A stretch of DNA of 64,000 nucleotides from Micromonospora carbonacea (GTDB taxonomy: Bacteria; Actinomycetota; Actinomycetes; Mycobacteriales; Micromonosporaceae), in contig NZ_JACHMZ010000001.1 of assembly GCF_014205165.1 (NCBI RefSeq), positions 4,694,501 to 4,758,500 on the forward strand, read 5' to 3'. The notes below the pieces were generated by a model, which worked only from the letters and a program-made list of their open reading frames with translations, had not been told where the DNA came from and made no database searches. How positions within the stretch are numbered: the first letter of the stretch is position 1; each line of letters begins with the position of its first letter. Positions 9,128-20,300 of the stretch are shown here, piece after piece. The position numbers and the translations under genes are program-made.

Positions 9128-10747
9128 TCAGGGTTGCGGCACCCGGGCGGCGACCTGCTGGCGCAGGTCGTCCACCAGGGCGGCCAGGCCGGTGGGGCCG
9201 GCGGCGACGCCGAAGACGTAGAAGTCGGGCCGGATCAGCACGGCGTCGGCGGCCGCGCCGGCCAGGTAGCCGAGGTGGACGCCGTCGAGGTCGACCACGT
9301 CGGTGCCGGCCGCGTCGGCGTCGGCGGGCATCGCGGGGGCGGCGGCGTCGGCGGGGCGGACGGTGACCCGGCGGACGCCGAGGGCGTCGAGGAACGCGGC
9401 GGCGTCGGCGTCGAGGGCGGCGGCCGGGTCACCGTCGGCGGTCGGGTCGGCGCGGGTGACGAGCACGAAGCCGCCGCCGACGACGTCGTCGAAGCGCCCG
9501 GTGCGCCCGCCGGCGGCCACCCGCCCCTGGGGCGCGGGGTCGCCGGCGTGGGGGGCGGGCGTGCCGTCGGGGCGGCGGTGCAGCACCCCGTCGACGATGG
9601 CCTCGCGCAGCGACCGGGCGTGCTTGGCCTGGGTGCGGCGGCGCAGCGCGGCGAGCATCACCGAGTCGCGGCCGGCGGCCTGCTTCGGGTCGGTCTCGCA
9701 GATCACCCTGCCGGAGTCGATGGACATCCGGATGGCGTGCTGCACGTGCGCCTTGCGTTCCACCTCGTACGTGTCGAGCAGGGTGGCGTCGGCGAGCCCC
9801 CGACGCACCAGGTCCAGCTTCCAGGCCAGGTTGATCACGTCGCGGAAGCCGGAGCTCATGCCCTGGCCGAGGAAGGGCGGCATGACGTGGGCGGCGTCCC
9901 CGGCGAGGAACACCCGGCCGGAGCGCCAGGTGTCGGCGTAGCAGGCCTGGGTGGTGTAGACGCCGTACCGGTCGAGCCGGGCGGTGTCGGGGGTGATGTC
10001 GAACAGGCCGAGCAGCCGCCACACGCTGGCCTCGGTCTGGAACTCCGCCAGGGTCTCCCCCGGCACCCGCATGAACTCCCAGCGCCGGTGGTCGGGGCCG
10101 GCGGAGACGGCGGTGCGGGGGCGGGCCGGGTCGCAGATCTGGAGGTTGTTGGGCTTGAACTCGACGGGCTCGTTCAGCACCACGTCGCAGACCAGCCAGT
10201 CGTAGCCGAACCCGAGGTCGGTGACGGTCGCGCCGAGCCAGCGGCGGACGAAGCTGTTCGCGCCGTCGCAGCCGAGCACCCAGTCGGCGGTGAAGGCGTG
10301 GGGCGTGCCGTCGGCGTCGACGGCGGCCACCTCGACGTGGTCGCCGTGGTCGGCGAGGTCGGTCACCTCGACGCCGCGCAGCACCCGCACGCCGGGCAGG
10401 GCCGCGCCGCGTGCGGCGAGGGCGGCCTCCAGGCCGGGCTGGTAGAAGGAGATCGAGTCGGGCCAGCCCGTCGGGCCGTCCTCGGCGACCTTGACGTGCA
10501 GCAGGGTGCGGCCGAAGCCGTTCTTCCAGGTGTATTCGCCGGACAGCTCGCACACCGGGTCGAGGGTGTCGCCGAGGTCGCAGGCGGCGAGGATGCGGCT
10601 GGCCTCGCCGTCGTAGGACACGGCGCGGGGCATGCTGTACGGGGTGGCCCACTTCTCCACCACCTGCACGGTGAAGCCGCGCTGGGCGAGCAGGATCGCC
10701 GCCACCTGGCCCACCGGGCCGTAGCCCACGATCAGTACGTCGGTCAT
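9128..10747 (-). CDS. FAD-dependent aromatic monooxygenase (Rif-Orf19 / GdmM-like)
   Basis: 539 residues, a class A flavoprotein monooxygenase of the MhpA / 3-(3-hydroxyphenyl)propionate hydroxylase type. It has the N-terminal GxGxxG in GYGPVGQ (residues 8-14), the NAD(P)H/FAD DG motif in LGCDGANS near residue 165, and the second FAD motif LAGDAAHVMPP near residue 285, followed by a C-terminal thioredoxin-like extension (about 420-539). In ansamycin clusters such enzymes hydroxylate the AHBA-derived ring, in rifamycin while the chain is still on the PKS. The gene starts 34 bp after the stop of the loading PKS behind GGGGGGA, so it is almost certainly co-transcribed with it. This fits an early, possibly on-line, ring oxidation. 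Exact regiochemistry and the choice between hydroxylation and Baeyer-Villiger chemistry cannot be decided here. Confidence 0.88.
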   Translation of the reverse strand: MTDVLIVGYGPVGQVAAILLAQRGFTVQVVEKWATPYSMPRAVSYDGEASRILAACDLGDTLDPVCELSGEYTWKNGFGRTLLHVKVAEDGPTGWPDSISFYQPGLEAALAARGAALPGVRVLRGVEVTDLADHGDHVEVAAVDADGTPHAFTADWVLGCDGANSFVRRWLGATVTDLGFGYDWLVCDVVLNEPVEFKPNNLQICDPARPRTAVSAGPDHRRWEFMRVPGETLAEFQTEASVWRLLGLFDITPDTARLDRYGVYTTQACYADTWRSGRVFLAGDAAHVMPPFLGQGMSSGFRDVINLAWKLDLVRRGLADATLLDTYEVERKAHVQHAIRMSIDSGRVICETDPKQAAGRDSVMLAALRRRTQAKHARSLREAIVDGVLHRRPDGTPAPHAGDPAPQGRVAAGGRTGRFDDVVGGGFVLVTRADPTADGDPAAALDADAAAFLDALGVRRVTVRPADAAAPAMPADADAAGTDVVDLDGVHLGYLAGAAADAVLIRPDFYVFGVAAGPTGLAALVDDLRQQVAARVPQP

Positions 10748-10781
10748 CGCCGTCCCCCCGGGTCCGCGCGTCGGTCGGGCG

Positions 10782-13700
10782 TCACAGCCCGAGTTCCGTG
10801 TCGATCAGGCTGAAGATCTCGTCGTCGCTGGCCTGGTCGAGGTCCAGGTCCAGGTCGTGATCGGTGGCGGACGCGCCGCGCATGGTGCGCCATTTGGCGA
10901 CCAGCACCTCCAGCCGGGCCGCGACCTGGGTGTGCAGCTCCGCCTCGACGACCGTCTCGGCGAGGGACCGTTCCAGGTTCTCCAGCTCGGCGAGGATGGC
11001 CGGCGCGGCCTGGCCGCCGTCGGGCACGAGCTGGGCGCGCAGGAAGCCGGCCAGCGCGGTCGGGTCCGGGTAGTCGAAGATCGCGGTGGCGGGCAGCCGG
11101 TGCCCGGTGGCCTCGGTGAGGCGGTTGCGCAGCTCGACGGCGGTCAGCGAGTCGAAGCCGATCTCGTTGAACGCCTGGGCGGGTCTGACGGCGTCGGGGC
11201 TGGCGTGGCCGAGGACGGTGGCCGCCTCGGCGCGGACCAGGTCCAGCAGCAGGGCGGACTGCTCGCCGGCGGTGAGCGCGCGCAGCCGGTCGGCGAGGTC
11301 CCGGCCGCCGGCGGCGGCCTCGGCGCGGGCGCGGGGGCGGACGCGTCGGACGAGTCCGCGCATCAGCGCGGGCACGGTGGCCCGGCCGGCGAGGGCGGTC
11401 ACGTCGACCCGGGTGGGCACGAGGTGTTCCTCGGGGGCGGCCAGCCCGGCGTCGAACAGCGCCATGCCGAGGTCGGTGCCGATGGCGAGCTGCCCGTCGC
11501 GGGCGGTGATCCGGGGGTCGGCGCGGTCCAGCTTCGCGGTCATGGCGCTGGCCTGTTCCCACAGGCCCCACGCGTACGACTGGGCGGGCAGGCCCGCGCC
11601 GCGCCGCCGGGTGGCGAGGGCGTCGAGGTAGGCGTTGGCGGCGGCGTAGTTGCCCTGGCCGGGCACGCCGAACACCCCGGCGCCGGAGGAGAACAGCACG
11701 AACCCCGCGAGGTCGAGGTGGCGGGTGGCCTCGTCGAGGTGCCGGGCGGCGTCGACCTTGGGCGCGAAGACGGTGTCGAGGCGGTCGGGGGTGAGGGCGG
11801 TGACGACGCCGTCGTCGAGGACCCCGGCGAGGTGCACGACGGCGGTGAGCGGACGCTCGGCGGGCACGGCGGCGACGAGCCGGGCCACGGCGGCGCGGTC
11901 GGCGACGTCGGCGGCGGCCACGGTGACGGTGGCGCCGAGGGCGGTCAGCTCGGCGGTCAGCTCGGCCGCGCCGGGCGCGTCGGGGCCGCCCCGGCTGGCG
12001 AGCAGCAGGTGCCGCACGCCGTGGCCGGTGACGAGGCGGCGGGCGACGAGGCCGCCGAGCAGGCCGGTGCCGCCGGTGAGCAGGACGGTGCCGGCGGGGT
12101 CCCACGGGGTCGGCACGGTGAGCACCACCTTGCCGACGTGCCGGGCCTGCTGGACGTGGCGGAACGCGTCGGGGGCCTGCCGGACGTCCCAGGCGCGCAC
12201 CGGCAGCGGGGTCAGCTTCCCGGCGGCGAACAGGCCCATCAGCTCGACGAGCATCCGTTGGATCCGGTCGGGGTCGACGGCGGTCAGGTCGTACGCCTGG
12301 TAGGCGACGCCGGGGTGGTCGGCGGCGACGCGGCCGGGGTCGCGCAGGTCGGTCTTGCCCATCTCGACGAACCGGCCGCCGCGGGGCAGCAGCCGCAGGG
12401 ACGCGTCGACGAACTCCCGGGCGAGGGAGTCGAGGACGACGTCGACGCCGCGCCCGCCGCTGGTGGCGAGGAAGTGCGGTTCGAAGTCGAGGGTGCGCGA
12501 CGACGCGAGGTGGCTGTCGGGGATGCCCATCGCGCGCAGGGCGGGCCACTTGGCGGGGCTGGCGGTGGCGTAGACGGTCGCGCCGAGGTGGCGGGCGAGT
12601 TGCACGGCGGCCATGCCGACGCCACCGGCGGCGGCGTGCACCAGCACGGACTCGCCGGCCCGCAGCCCGGCCAGGTCGACGAGCCCGTGGTAGGCGGTGA
12701 GGAACACCACCGGCACGGACGCGGCCTGGGCGTACGTCCAGCCGTCGGGCATCGGCGCGAGCAGCCGGCGGTCGGTGACGGCGACGGGGCCGAAGCAGCC
12801 GACGAAGACGCCGAGGACGCGGTCGCCGGGGCGCAGGTCGGTGACGTCCGCGCCGACCTCGGTGACGACGCCGGCGGCCTCGCCGCCGGGCGGCCCGGGG
12901 TCGCCGGGGTAGAGGCCGAGCGCGTTGAGCACGTCGCGGAAGTTGAGGCCGGCGGCGCGGACCCGCACCCGCACGTCGCGGGGGCCGAGGGGGGCGTCGG
13001 CGGCGTCGGTGGGCGCGAGGGTGAGGTTCTCCAGGCTGCCGCGCGCCGTGGTGTCGAGCCGCCAGGCGGTCGCGCCGGCCGGCGGGGTGAGCGTCGCGGC
13101 CTCGACGCGGCGGGCCAGCCGGGGGGCGTACGGGGTGCCGGCGCGCAGCGCCACCTGGGGTTCCGCGGCGGCGAGGACGGCGGTCAGCTCGGCGTCGGTG
13201 GGCGGGGCGTCGGCGTCGAGCAGGACGAACCGGTCGGGGTGTTCGGACTGGGCGGCGCGGACCAGTCCCCAGGCGGTGGCGGCGTCGGGGTCGTCGACCT
13301 CGGCGGGGCTGTGCACGCCGACCGCGCCCCGGGTGAGCAGCACCAGCGGGGTGGCCGCCCAGCGGGGTTCGGCCAGCCACGCCTGGACGAAGGCGAGCGC
13401 CTCGGCGGCGACGGCCCGCGCCCGGTCGGGCTCCCCCGTGGACGCGCCGGGCACGCCGGGCACGTTGGACGCGCCGGGCACTTTGGACGCGGCGGGCGCG
13501 GGGGCGTCGGCCCCGCCCAGCGGGGCGAGGACGGCGTCGGGCGGGGCCGCGCCGCCGTCGACGGCGCGGGCGAGCGCCGCCGGGTCGGCGTGGTGCGGGA
13601 ACGCGCCGACGGCCCGGCCGAGCGCGACCACGCGGGCCGGGGCGGGGGTCTCCGGCGCGGCCAGGGGCTGCCAGTCGAGGCGGAACAGGGCGTCGTCGAC

Positions 13701-16700
13701 GGCGGCGTCGCGGGTGCCGAGTTCGGCGCGGGAGATGGGGCGCATCGCCAGCGACGCCACCTCGGCCACGGGCGCGCCGGTGGCGTCGGCGACGGTCAGG
13801 GCGATCGCGTGCGGGGCGACCCGGGTGAGCCGGACCCGCAGCGCGGACGCCCCGGCGGCGTGCAGGGCGACGCCGTTCCAGGCGAACGGCAGCAGCAGCC
13901 GGTCGGGGCCGGCGTCGCCGATGCCGCCGAAGTGCGCGGCGTGCAGGGCGGCGTCGAGCAGGGCCGGGTGCAGGTTGTACCGGTCGGCGTCGGCGCGCTG
14001 CCCGGCGGGCAGCTCCACCTCGGCGTACACCTCGTCGTCGCCGGTCCACACGGCGCGCAGCCCCTGGAACGCCGGCCCGTACGCGTAGCCGTCGGCGGCG
14101 AGCCTGGCGTAGAAGCCGGTGAGGTCGGCGGGGCGGGCGTGCGGCGGGGGCCAGGCGGTGAGGCCGGTGGGCGGGGCGGGCGGGGCGGCGGAGAGGGTCG
14201 CGCTGGCGTGCCGCGTCCACGGGGTGCCGGGCGGGGCGTCGGCGGGGCGGGAGTGCACGGCGACGTGGCGGCGGCCGGTGTCGTCGGGCGCGCCGACGGT
14301 GAGCTGCACCTGGGTCGCGGCGTGCCCGGGGCCCGGGGTGCCGGCGGCCTCGGCCGGGCCGGTTCCCGGGGCCTGCGCGGCGGCGGGCAGCGCGAGCGGG
14401 GCCTCGATGACCAGCTCGTCGAGGACGGGGCAGCCCACCTCGTCGCCGGCCCGCAGGCACAGCTCGACCAGGCCGGTGCCGGGCACCAGCACCGTCTCGC
14501 CGACCCGGTGGTCGGCCAGCCACGCCGGTGCGCCGGCGGCGATCCGGCCGGTGAACAGGTGCCCGCGCGCCTCGGCCAGCGCCACGGACGCGCCGAGCAG
14601 CGGGTGCCCGGCGGCGTCGAGGCCGGCCGCGCCGACGTCGCCGGGGCCGGTGGCGGGCCGGGGCCAGTAGCGGCGGTGGTCGAACGCGTAGGTGGGCAGG
14701 TCGACGCGCCGGCCCCCGGCCAGCGCGGGCCGCCAGTCGACGGCGACGCCCCGCACGTGCAGCTGGGCGGCGGAGAGCAGGAACCGGGCCCGGTCGCCCT
14801 GGTCGCGTTGCACGGAGCCGACGACGACGTGCGGGGCGTCGTGCTCGGCGAGGGTCTCGGCGATGCCGACGGTGAGCACCGGGTGGGGGCTGCACTCGAC
14901 GTACGTGTCGTGGCCGAGCGCGGCCAGCTCCGCCACGGCCCGGTGCAGCTCGACGGGCTGGCGCAGGTTGCGGTACCAGTAGTCGGGGCCCAGCTCCGGC
15001 CCGTCGAGCCAGCGCAGGTCGGTGGTGGAGAACAGCGGCACGGCGGCCGGGCCGGGGGTGATGCCGGCCAGCGCCCCGGCCAGGTCGGCGCGGATCCGTT
15101 CCACCTGGGCGGAGTGGGAGGCGTAGTCGACGGCGATGCGGCGCACCCGGGCCCCGTCGGCGGCCAGCTCGGCGAGCACCTCCTCGACGGCCGCCTCCGC
15201 GCCGGAGACGACGACGGCGGCGGGCCCGTTGACGGCGGCGACGGCGACGGCGTCGCCGTGGCGGGCGATGCGGTCGCGGACCACGTCGGCGGGCAGCGCC
15301 ACGGACGCCATCGCCCCGTGCCCGGCCAGGGCCCGGATCGCGCGGCTGCGCAGCGCCACCACCTGCGCCGCGTCGGGCAGGGAGAGCACCCCGGCGACGC
15401 AGGCGGCGGCGATCTCGCCCTGCGAGTGGCCGACGACGGCGGCGGGCCGCACGCCGTGGGAGCGCCACAGCTCGGCCAGCGACACCATCGTCGCGAACAG
15501 GGCCGGCTGCACCACGTCGACCCGGTCGAGGCTCGGCGCGCCAGGGGCCTGGCGCAGCACGTCGAGCACCGAGAAGCCCAGGTGGGGGCGCAGGGCCGCG
15601 TCGCAGGCGGCCATCCGCTCGGCGAACACGGGGGCCTGGTCGAGCAGGTCGAGGCCCATGCCGGGCCACTGGGAGCCCTGACCGGGGAAGACGAACACGG
15701 CCTTGCCGGCGGCGGTGGCGTCGCCGCGTACCAGGTCGGGGTGGGGGCGGCCGGCGGCGAGCGCGTCGAGGGCGGCGGCGACCCGGTCGGGTTCGGCGGC
15801 GACGACCACGGCCCGGGAGTCGAACGCGGCCCGGGTGGTGGCCAGCGACCAGGCCACGTCGCGGTGCGGCTGGTCGGGGTGGTCGGCGAGGTGGTCGCGC
15901 AGCCGGCGGGCCTGCCCGGCCAGCGCGTCGGCGCTGCGCGCGGAGAGCAGCCACGGCAGGGCGGCGGGGTCGGTGGGCGGGGCGGGGTCGGGCTGCGGCT
16001 CGGCGGCGACGGCCTCGACGACGACGTGGGCGTTGGTGCCGCTGATGCCGAACGAGGAGATCCCGGCGCGGGCGGGCCGGTCGGCGCGCGGCCACGGGCG
16101 GGCCTCGGTGAGCAGCTCCACGGAGCCGGCGGCCCAGTCGACGCGGGTGGTGCGTTGCTGGGCGTGCAGGGTGCGGGGCAGGACGCCGTGCCGCATGGCG
16201 AGGACCATCTTCAGCACCCCGGCGACGCCGGCGGCGGCCTGGGTGTGGCCGAGGTTGGACTTGACGGAGCCGAGCAGCAGCGGCGGGGCGTCGGCGGGGC
16301 GCTGGCCGTAGGTGGCGAGGATCGCCTCGGCCTCGATCGGGTCGCCCAGCGGGGTGCCGGTGCCGTGCGCCTCGACGGCGTCCACGTCGGCCGGGGTGAG
16401 GCCGGCGGCGGCCAGCGCGGCCCGGATGACCCGCTCCTGGGAGGGCCCGTTGGGGGCGGTCAGCCCGTTGGACGCCCCGTCGGAGTTGACGGCGGTGCCC
16501 CGGATCAGCGCGAGCACGGGGTGGCCGCGGCGGCGGGCGTCGGAGAGGCGTTCGACGACGAGGACGCCGACGCCCTCGGACATGCCGAACCCGTCGGCGT
16601 CCTCGGCGAACGCCTTGCACCGGCCGTCGGCGGCGAGGCCGCGCTGGCGGCTGAACCCGGTGAGCCCGGCGGGGCTGGACAGCACCGACACGCCGCCGGC

Positions 16701-17320
16701 GAGGGCCAGGTCGCAGTCGCCGGCGCGCAGCGCCTGCGCGGCCAGGTGCAGCGCGACCAGCGACGCCGAGCAGGCGGTGTCGACGGTGACGGCGGGCCCC
16801 TCCAGCCCGAGGGCGTACGCGACCCGCCCGGACAGGACGCTGGCGGCGGTGCCGGTGAGCAGGTGCCCCTCGTCGGCGGTGGTCTCCCCGTCGTCGGAGG
16901 CGACGCCGGGGGCGATCCGGTCGGTGTAGTCCTGGCCGTGGGTGCCGGCGAACACGCCGGTGCGGCTGCCGCGCAGGGTCCCGGGGTCGATGCCGGCGCG
17001 TTCCAGGGCCTCCCAGGAGGTCTCCAGCAGCAGCCGGTGCTGGGGGTCCATGGCCAGGGCCTCGCGGGGGCTGATGCCGAAGAACGCGGCGTCGAAGTCG
17101 GCGATGCCGGCGAGGAACCCGCCGGAACGCACGTAGGTGCGGCCGGGGGTGCCGGGGACCGGGTCGTACAGGTCGGGCCAGCCCCGGTCGGTGGGCAGGT
17201 CGCCGATGACGTCGCCGCCGTCGTCGAGCAGCCGCCACAGTTGCTCGGGCGAGCCGATGCCGCCGGGGAACCGGCAGGCCATGGCGACGACGGCGACGGG
17301 TTCGTCGGCGGCGACGGTGG
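10782..17320 (-). other. PKS module 2: KS-AT(methylmalonyl)-DH-ER-KR-ACP
   Basis: AT has GHSQGE and YASH, the methylmalonyl-CoA signature. DH has DHRVGETVLVPG and LDAALH; the usual Gly after the HxxV is Glu here, which may still be functional. ER has the NADPH motif HAAAGGVGM and LGLYPG, where Tyr is usually associated with a 2S methyl. KR has GTGLLG, AGVLDDG (B-type) and GNYAAAN. Predicted outcome: a fully reduced CH2-CH(CH3) unit. Confidence 0.87.
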
Positions 17321-20300
17321 TGGCGTCGGCGACCTCGGTGGCGGTGGTGCCGAGGAGCCGGGCGTGCAGGTGCGCGGCGAGCAGCTCCGGGGTGGGGTGG
17401 TTGAACACGGCGTGCGGGGCGAGCCGGACGCCGGTGGCGGCGGAGAGCCGGTTGCTCAGCTCCACGGCCATCAGCGAGTCGAAGCCGAGGTCCTTGAACG
17501 GGCGGCGCGGCTCGATCTGCTCGCCGCCGGCGTGTCCGACGACGGTGGCGCACCGGGCGCGCACCAGGTCGAGCAGCGCGGCGGCCCGTTCGGGTTCGGT
17601 GCGGCCGGCGAGCCGGTCGGCGAAGCCGGCGGCGGAGGCGGGCGCGGGGTCGGCGTTGACGGCCCGGCGCGGCGGCGGGGGCAGCAGGGCCCGCAGCAGG
17701 GCGGGCACCTCCCCGGCGGCGCGGACGGCGGCCAGGTCCAGGCCGATCGGCACCAGCGCGGGCCGGTCGGCGTGCAGGGCGGCGTCGAACAGGGCCAGGC
17801 CGGCGGCGGTGTCCAGGGGGCGGGTGCCGCCCCGGGCGAGACGGGCCAGGTCGGCGGCGGTGAGCGCGCCGGCCATCCCCTCCGGCGTGGCCCACAGGCC
17901 CCAGGCGAGGGCGGTGGCGGGCAGGCCGTGGGCGCGGCGGTGCGCGGCGAGGGCGTCGAGGAACGCGTTGCCGGCGGCGTAGTTGCCCTGCCCGGGGCTG
18001 CCGAACACGGCCGACGCGGAGGAGAACAGCACGAACGCGGCCAGGTCGAGGCCGGCGGTCAGCTCGTGCAGGTGCCACGCGCCGTGCACCTTGGACCGCA
18101 GGGCCCGCTCCCAGCGGGCGGCGTCGAGGCCGGTGAGCAGGGCGTCGTCGGTGGCCCCGGCGGCGTGCACGACGGCGGTGAGCCGGCCGGCGAGCGGGGC
18201 GAGCACCGCGGCGAGGGCGGCCCGGTCGGCGACGTCGGCGGCGACGACCCGCACGGTCGTCCCGGCGGCGGTGAGCGCGTCCATCCAGTCGGCATGCCGG
18301 CCGGTCCGGCTGACCAGCACCAGCTCGGCGACGCCGTGGACGGTGGCGAGGTGGGTGGCGACGTGCCGGCCGATCCCGCCGGTGCCGCCGGTGACGAGGA
18401 CGGTCCCGCCGGCCAGCGCGGGCAGCGGCCCGGCGGCGGTCGGGCCGGCCGGCAGCGAACCGGGAGCGGTCAAGCCGGCCGCCGGCAGCGGGCCGGGAGC
18501 GGTCGCCGGCAGCGGCCCTGCGGCGGGCGCGGGCGCGGGCGCGCCACCGGTCGGGGCCGGGGGCGGCGGGCCGGCGGCGGGGGGCTCGACGGGGCGCAGC
18601 CGGGGCAGCAGGGCCCGGCCGTCGCGGACGGCGACCTCCGGCTCGTCGGGGCCGGCGGCCAGGGCCGTGCGGATCCCCGCGTCGTCGGCCGCGTCGAGGC
18701 GCAGCAGCAGGAACCGGTCGGGGTGCTCGGCCTGGGCGACGCGGACCAGCCCGGCGACGGTCGCGTGCGCGGGGTCGCCGTCGCGGACGGCCACCGCCAG
18801 CCGGGTGCCCTCGGCGCGGGGGTCGGCCAGCCAGCGCTGGAGCACGCCGAGGGTGTCCAGGCCGGCGGCGTGCGCCCGGTCGGGCACCGGGGCGGCCGGG
18901 TCACCGTCGCCGACCCGCAGCACCAGCAGCGGCGGCAGCGGGCCGGCGGGCGGCGCGCCGTCGGCGAGCGCCCAGGCGGGCACCGGCGTCGCCGGGGCGG
19001 CGGCGGGCAGCCACTCCACGGCGTACAGGCCGGCGGGGGCGGTCGGGGCGGGGGCCGGGCCGGCGGGGACCGGGGCGGTCACGGCGCGCAGCACCACCCG
19101 CTCCGCGTCGAGCACGGGTGCGCCGGCGTCGTCGACGGCGGACAGGGTGACCGCGTCGGCCCCGGCGGGGGCCAGCACGACCCGCAGGGCGTGCGCGCCG
19201 GTGGCGTGCACCCGCACGCCCGCCCAGTCGGTCGCGGTCGGCCGGGCCGCCCCGGCGGCGGGGGCGAAGCCGGCGAGCGGGAGCAGGCGCAGGGCCGCGT
19301 CCAGCACCAGCGGGTGCACCGCGTACCGCTCGGCGTCGGCGTCCCGGGCGTCCTCCGGCAGGCGTACGTCGACGCAGAGCCGGTCCCCCGCGACCCAGGC
19401 GGCCCGGGCCAAGTCGCCGGCGAGCGCCCGCCGCTGCGGGGTGTCCAGGTCGACGGGCCGGGCCCCGGTGGGCGGCCACACCGCCGGCGCGGCGGCTGCG
19501 GGCTGGTGGTCGGCGGGGGCGAGGACGGCCTCGGCGACCTCCCGCCACGGCTGGCCGTCGGCGGCGCGCACGTGGCAGCGGGCCACCCGGCGCGGGTGCT
19601 CGTCGGGCGCGTCAACGGTGACCTGCACGTCGACGGAGAGGCCGGCGGGCAGCGGCACCGGCGCGGGGACGCGCAGCCGCTCGACGGTGGGCAGGTCGAG
19701 CAGCACGCCGAGGTGCGCGAACAGGTCCAGCAGGGCGGTGGCGGGCAGCAGCGCCGGCCCGTCGGCGTCGGGCGCGACGAGCCACGGGTGGGTGGCGGCG
19801 GCGACCCGGCCGGTGCAGACGACCTGGCCGGTGCCGGCGACGGGCAGCACCGCGCCGAGCAGCGGGTGCCCGGCGTCGGCCAGCCCCACGTCGGCCGGCC
19901 CGCCGGCCACCGCCGAGTACGGCAGCCAGTAGTGCCGGCGCTGGAACGCGTAGGTGGGCAGGTCGACCCGGCGGCGCGGCCCGGGGCCGGCGACGACGGC
20001 GGGGTCCACGGCGACGCCGCGCACGTGCAGCCGCGCCACGGCGGCGACCAGCGCGTCCGGTTCGCCGTCGACGGTCCGCACGGCCGGCACGAAGGCCAGC
20101 TCGTCGGCGGTGTCGTCGGCGAGGCAGTCCTGGGCCATCGCGGTGAGCACCCCGCCGGGGCCGACCTCCAGGAACGTGGTGACCCCCAGCCCGCGCAGGG
20201 CGCGCATCCCGTCGAGGAAGCGGACGGTGCCGCGCACGTGGTCCACCCAGTGCTCCGGCGAGCAGAGCCGGGCCGGGTCGACCGGCCGACCGGTCAGGTT

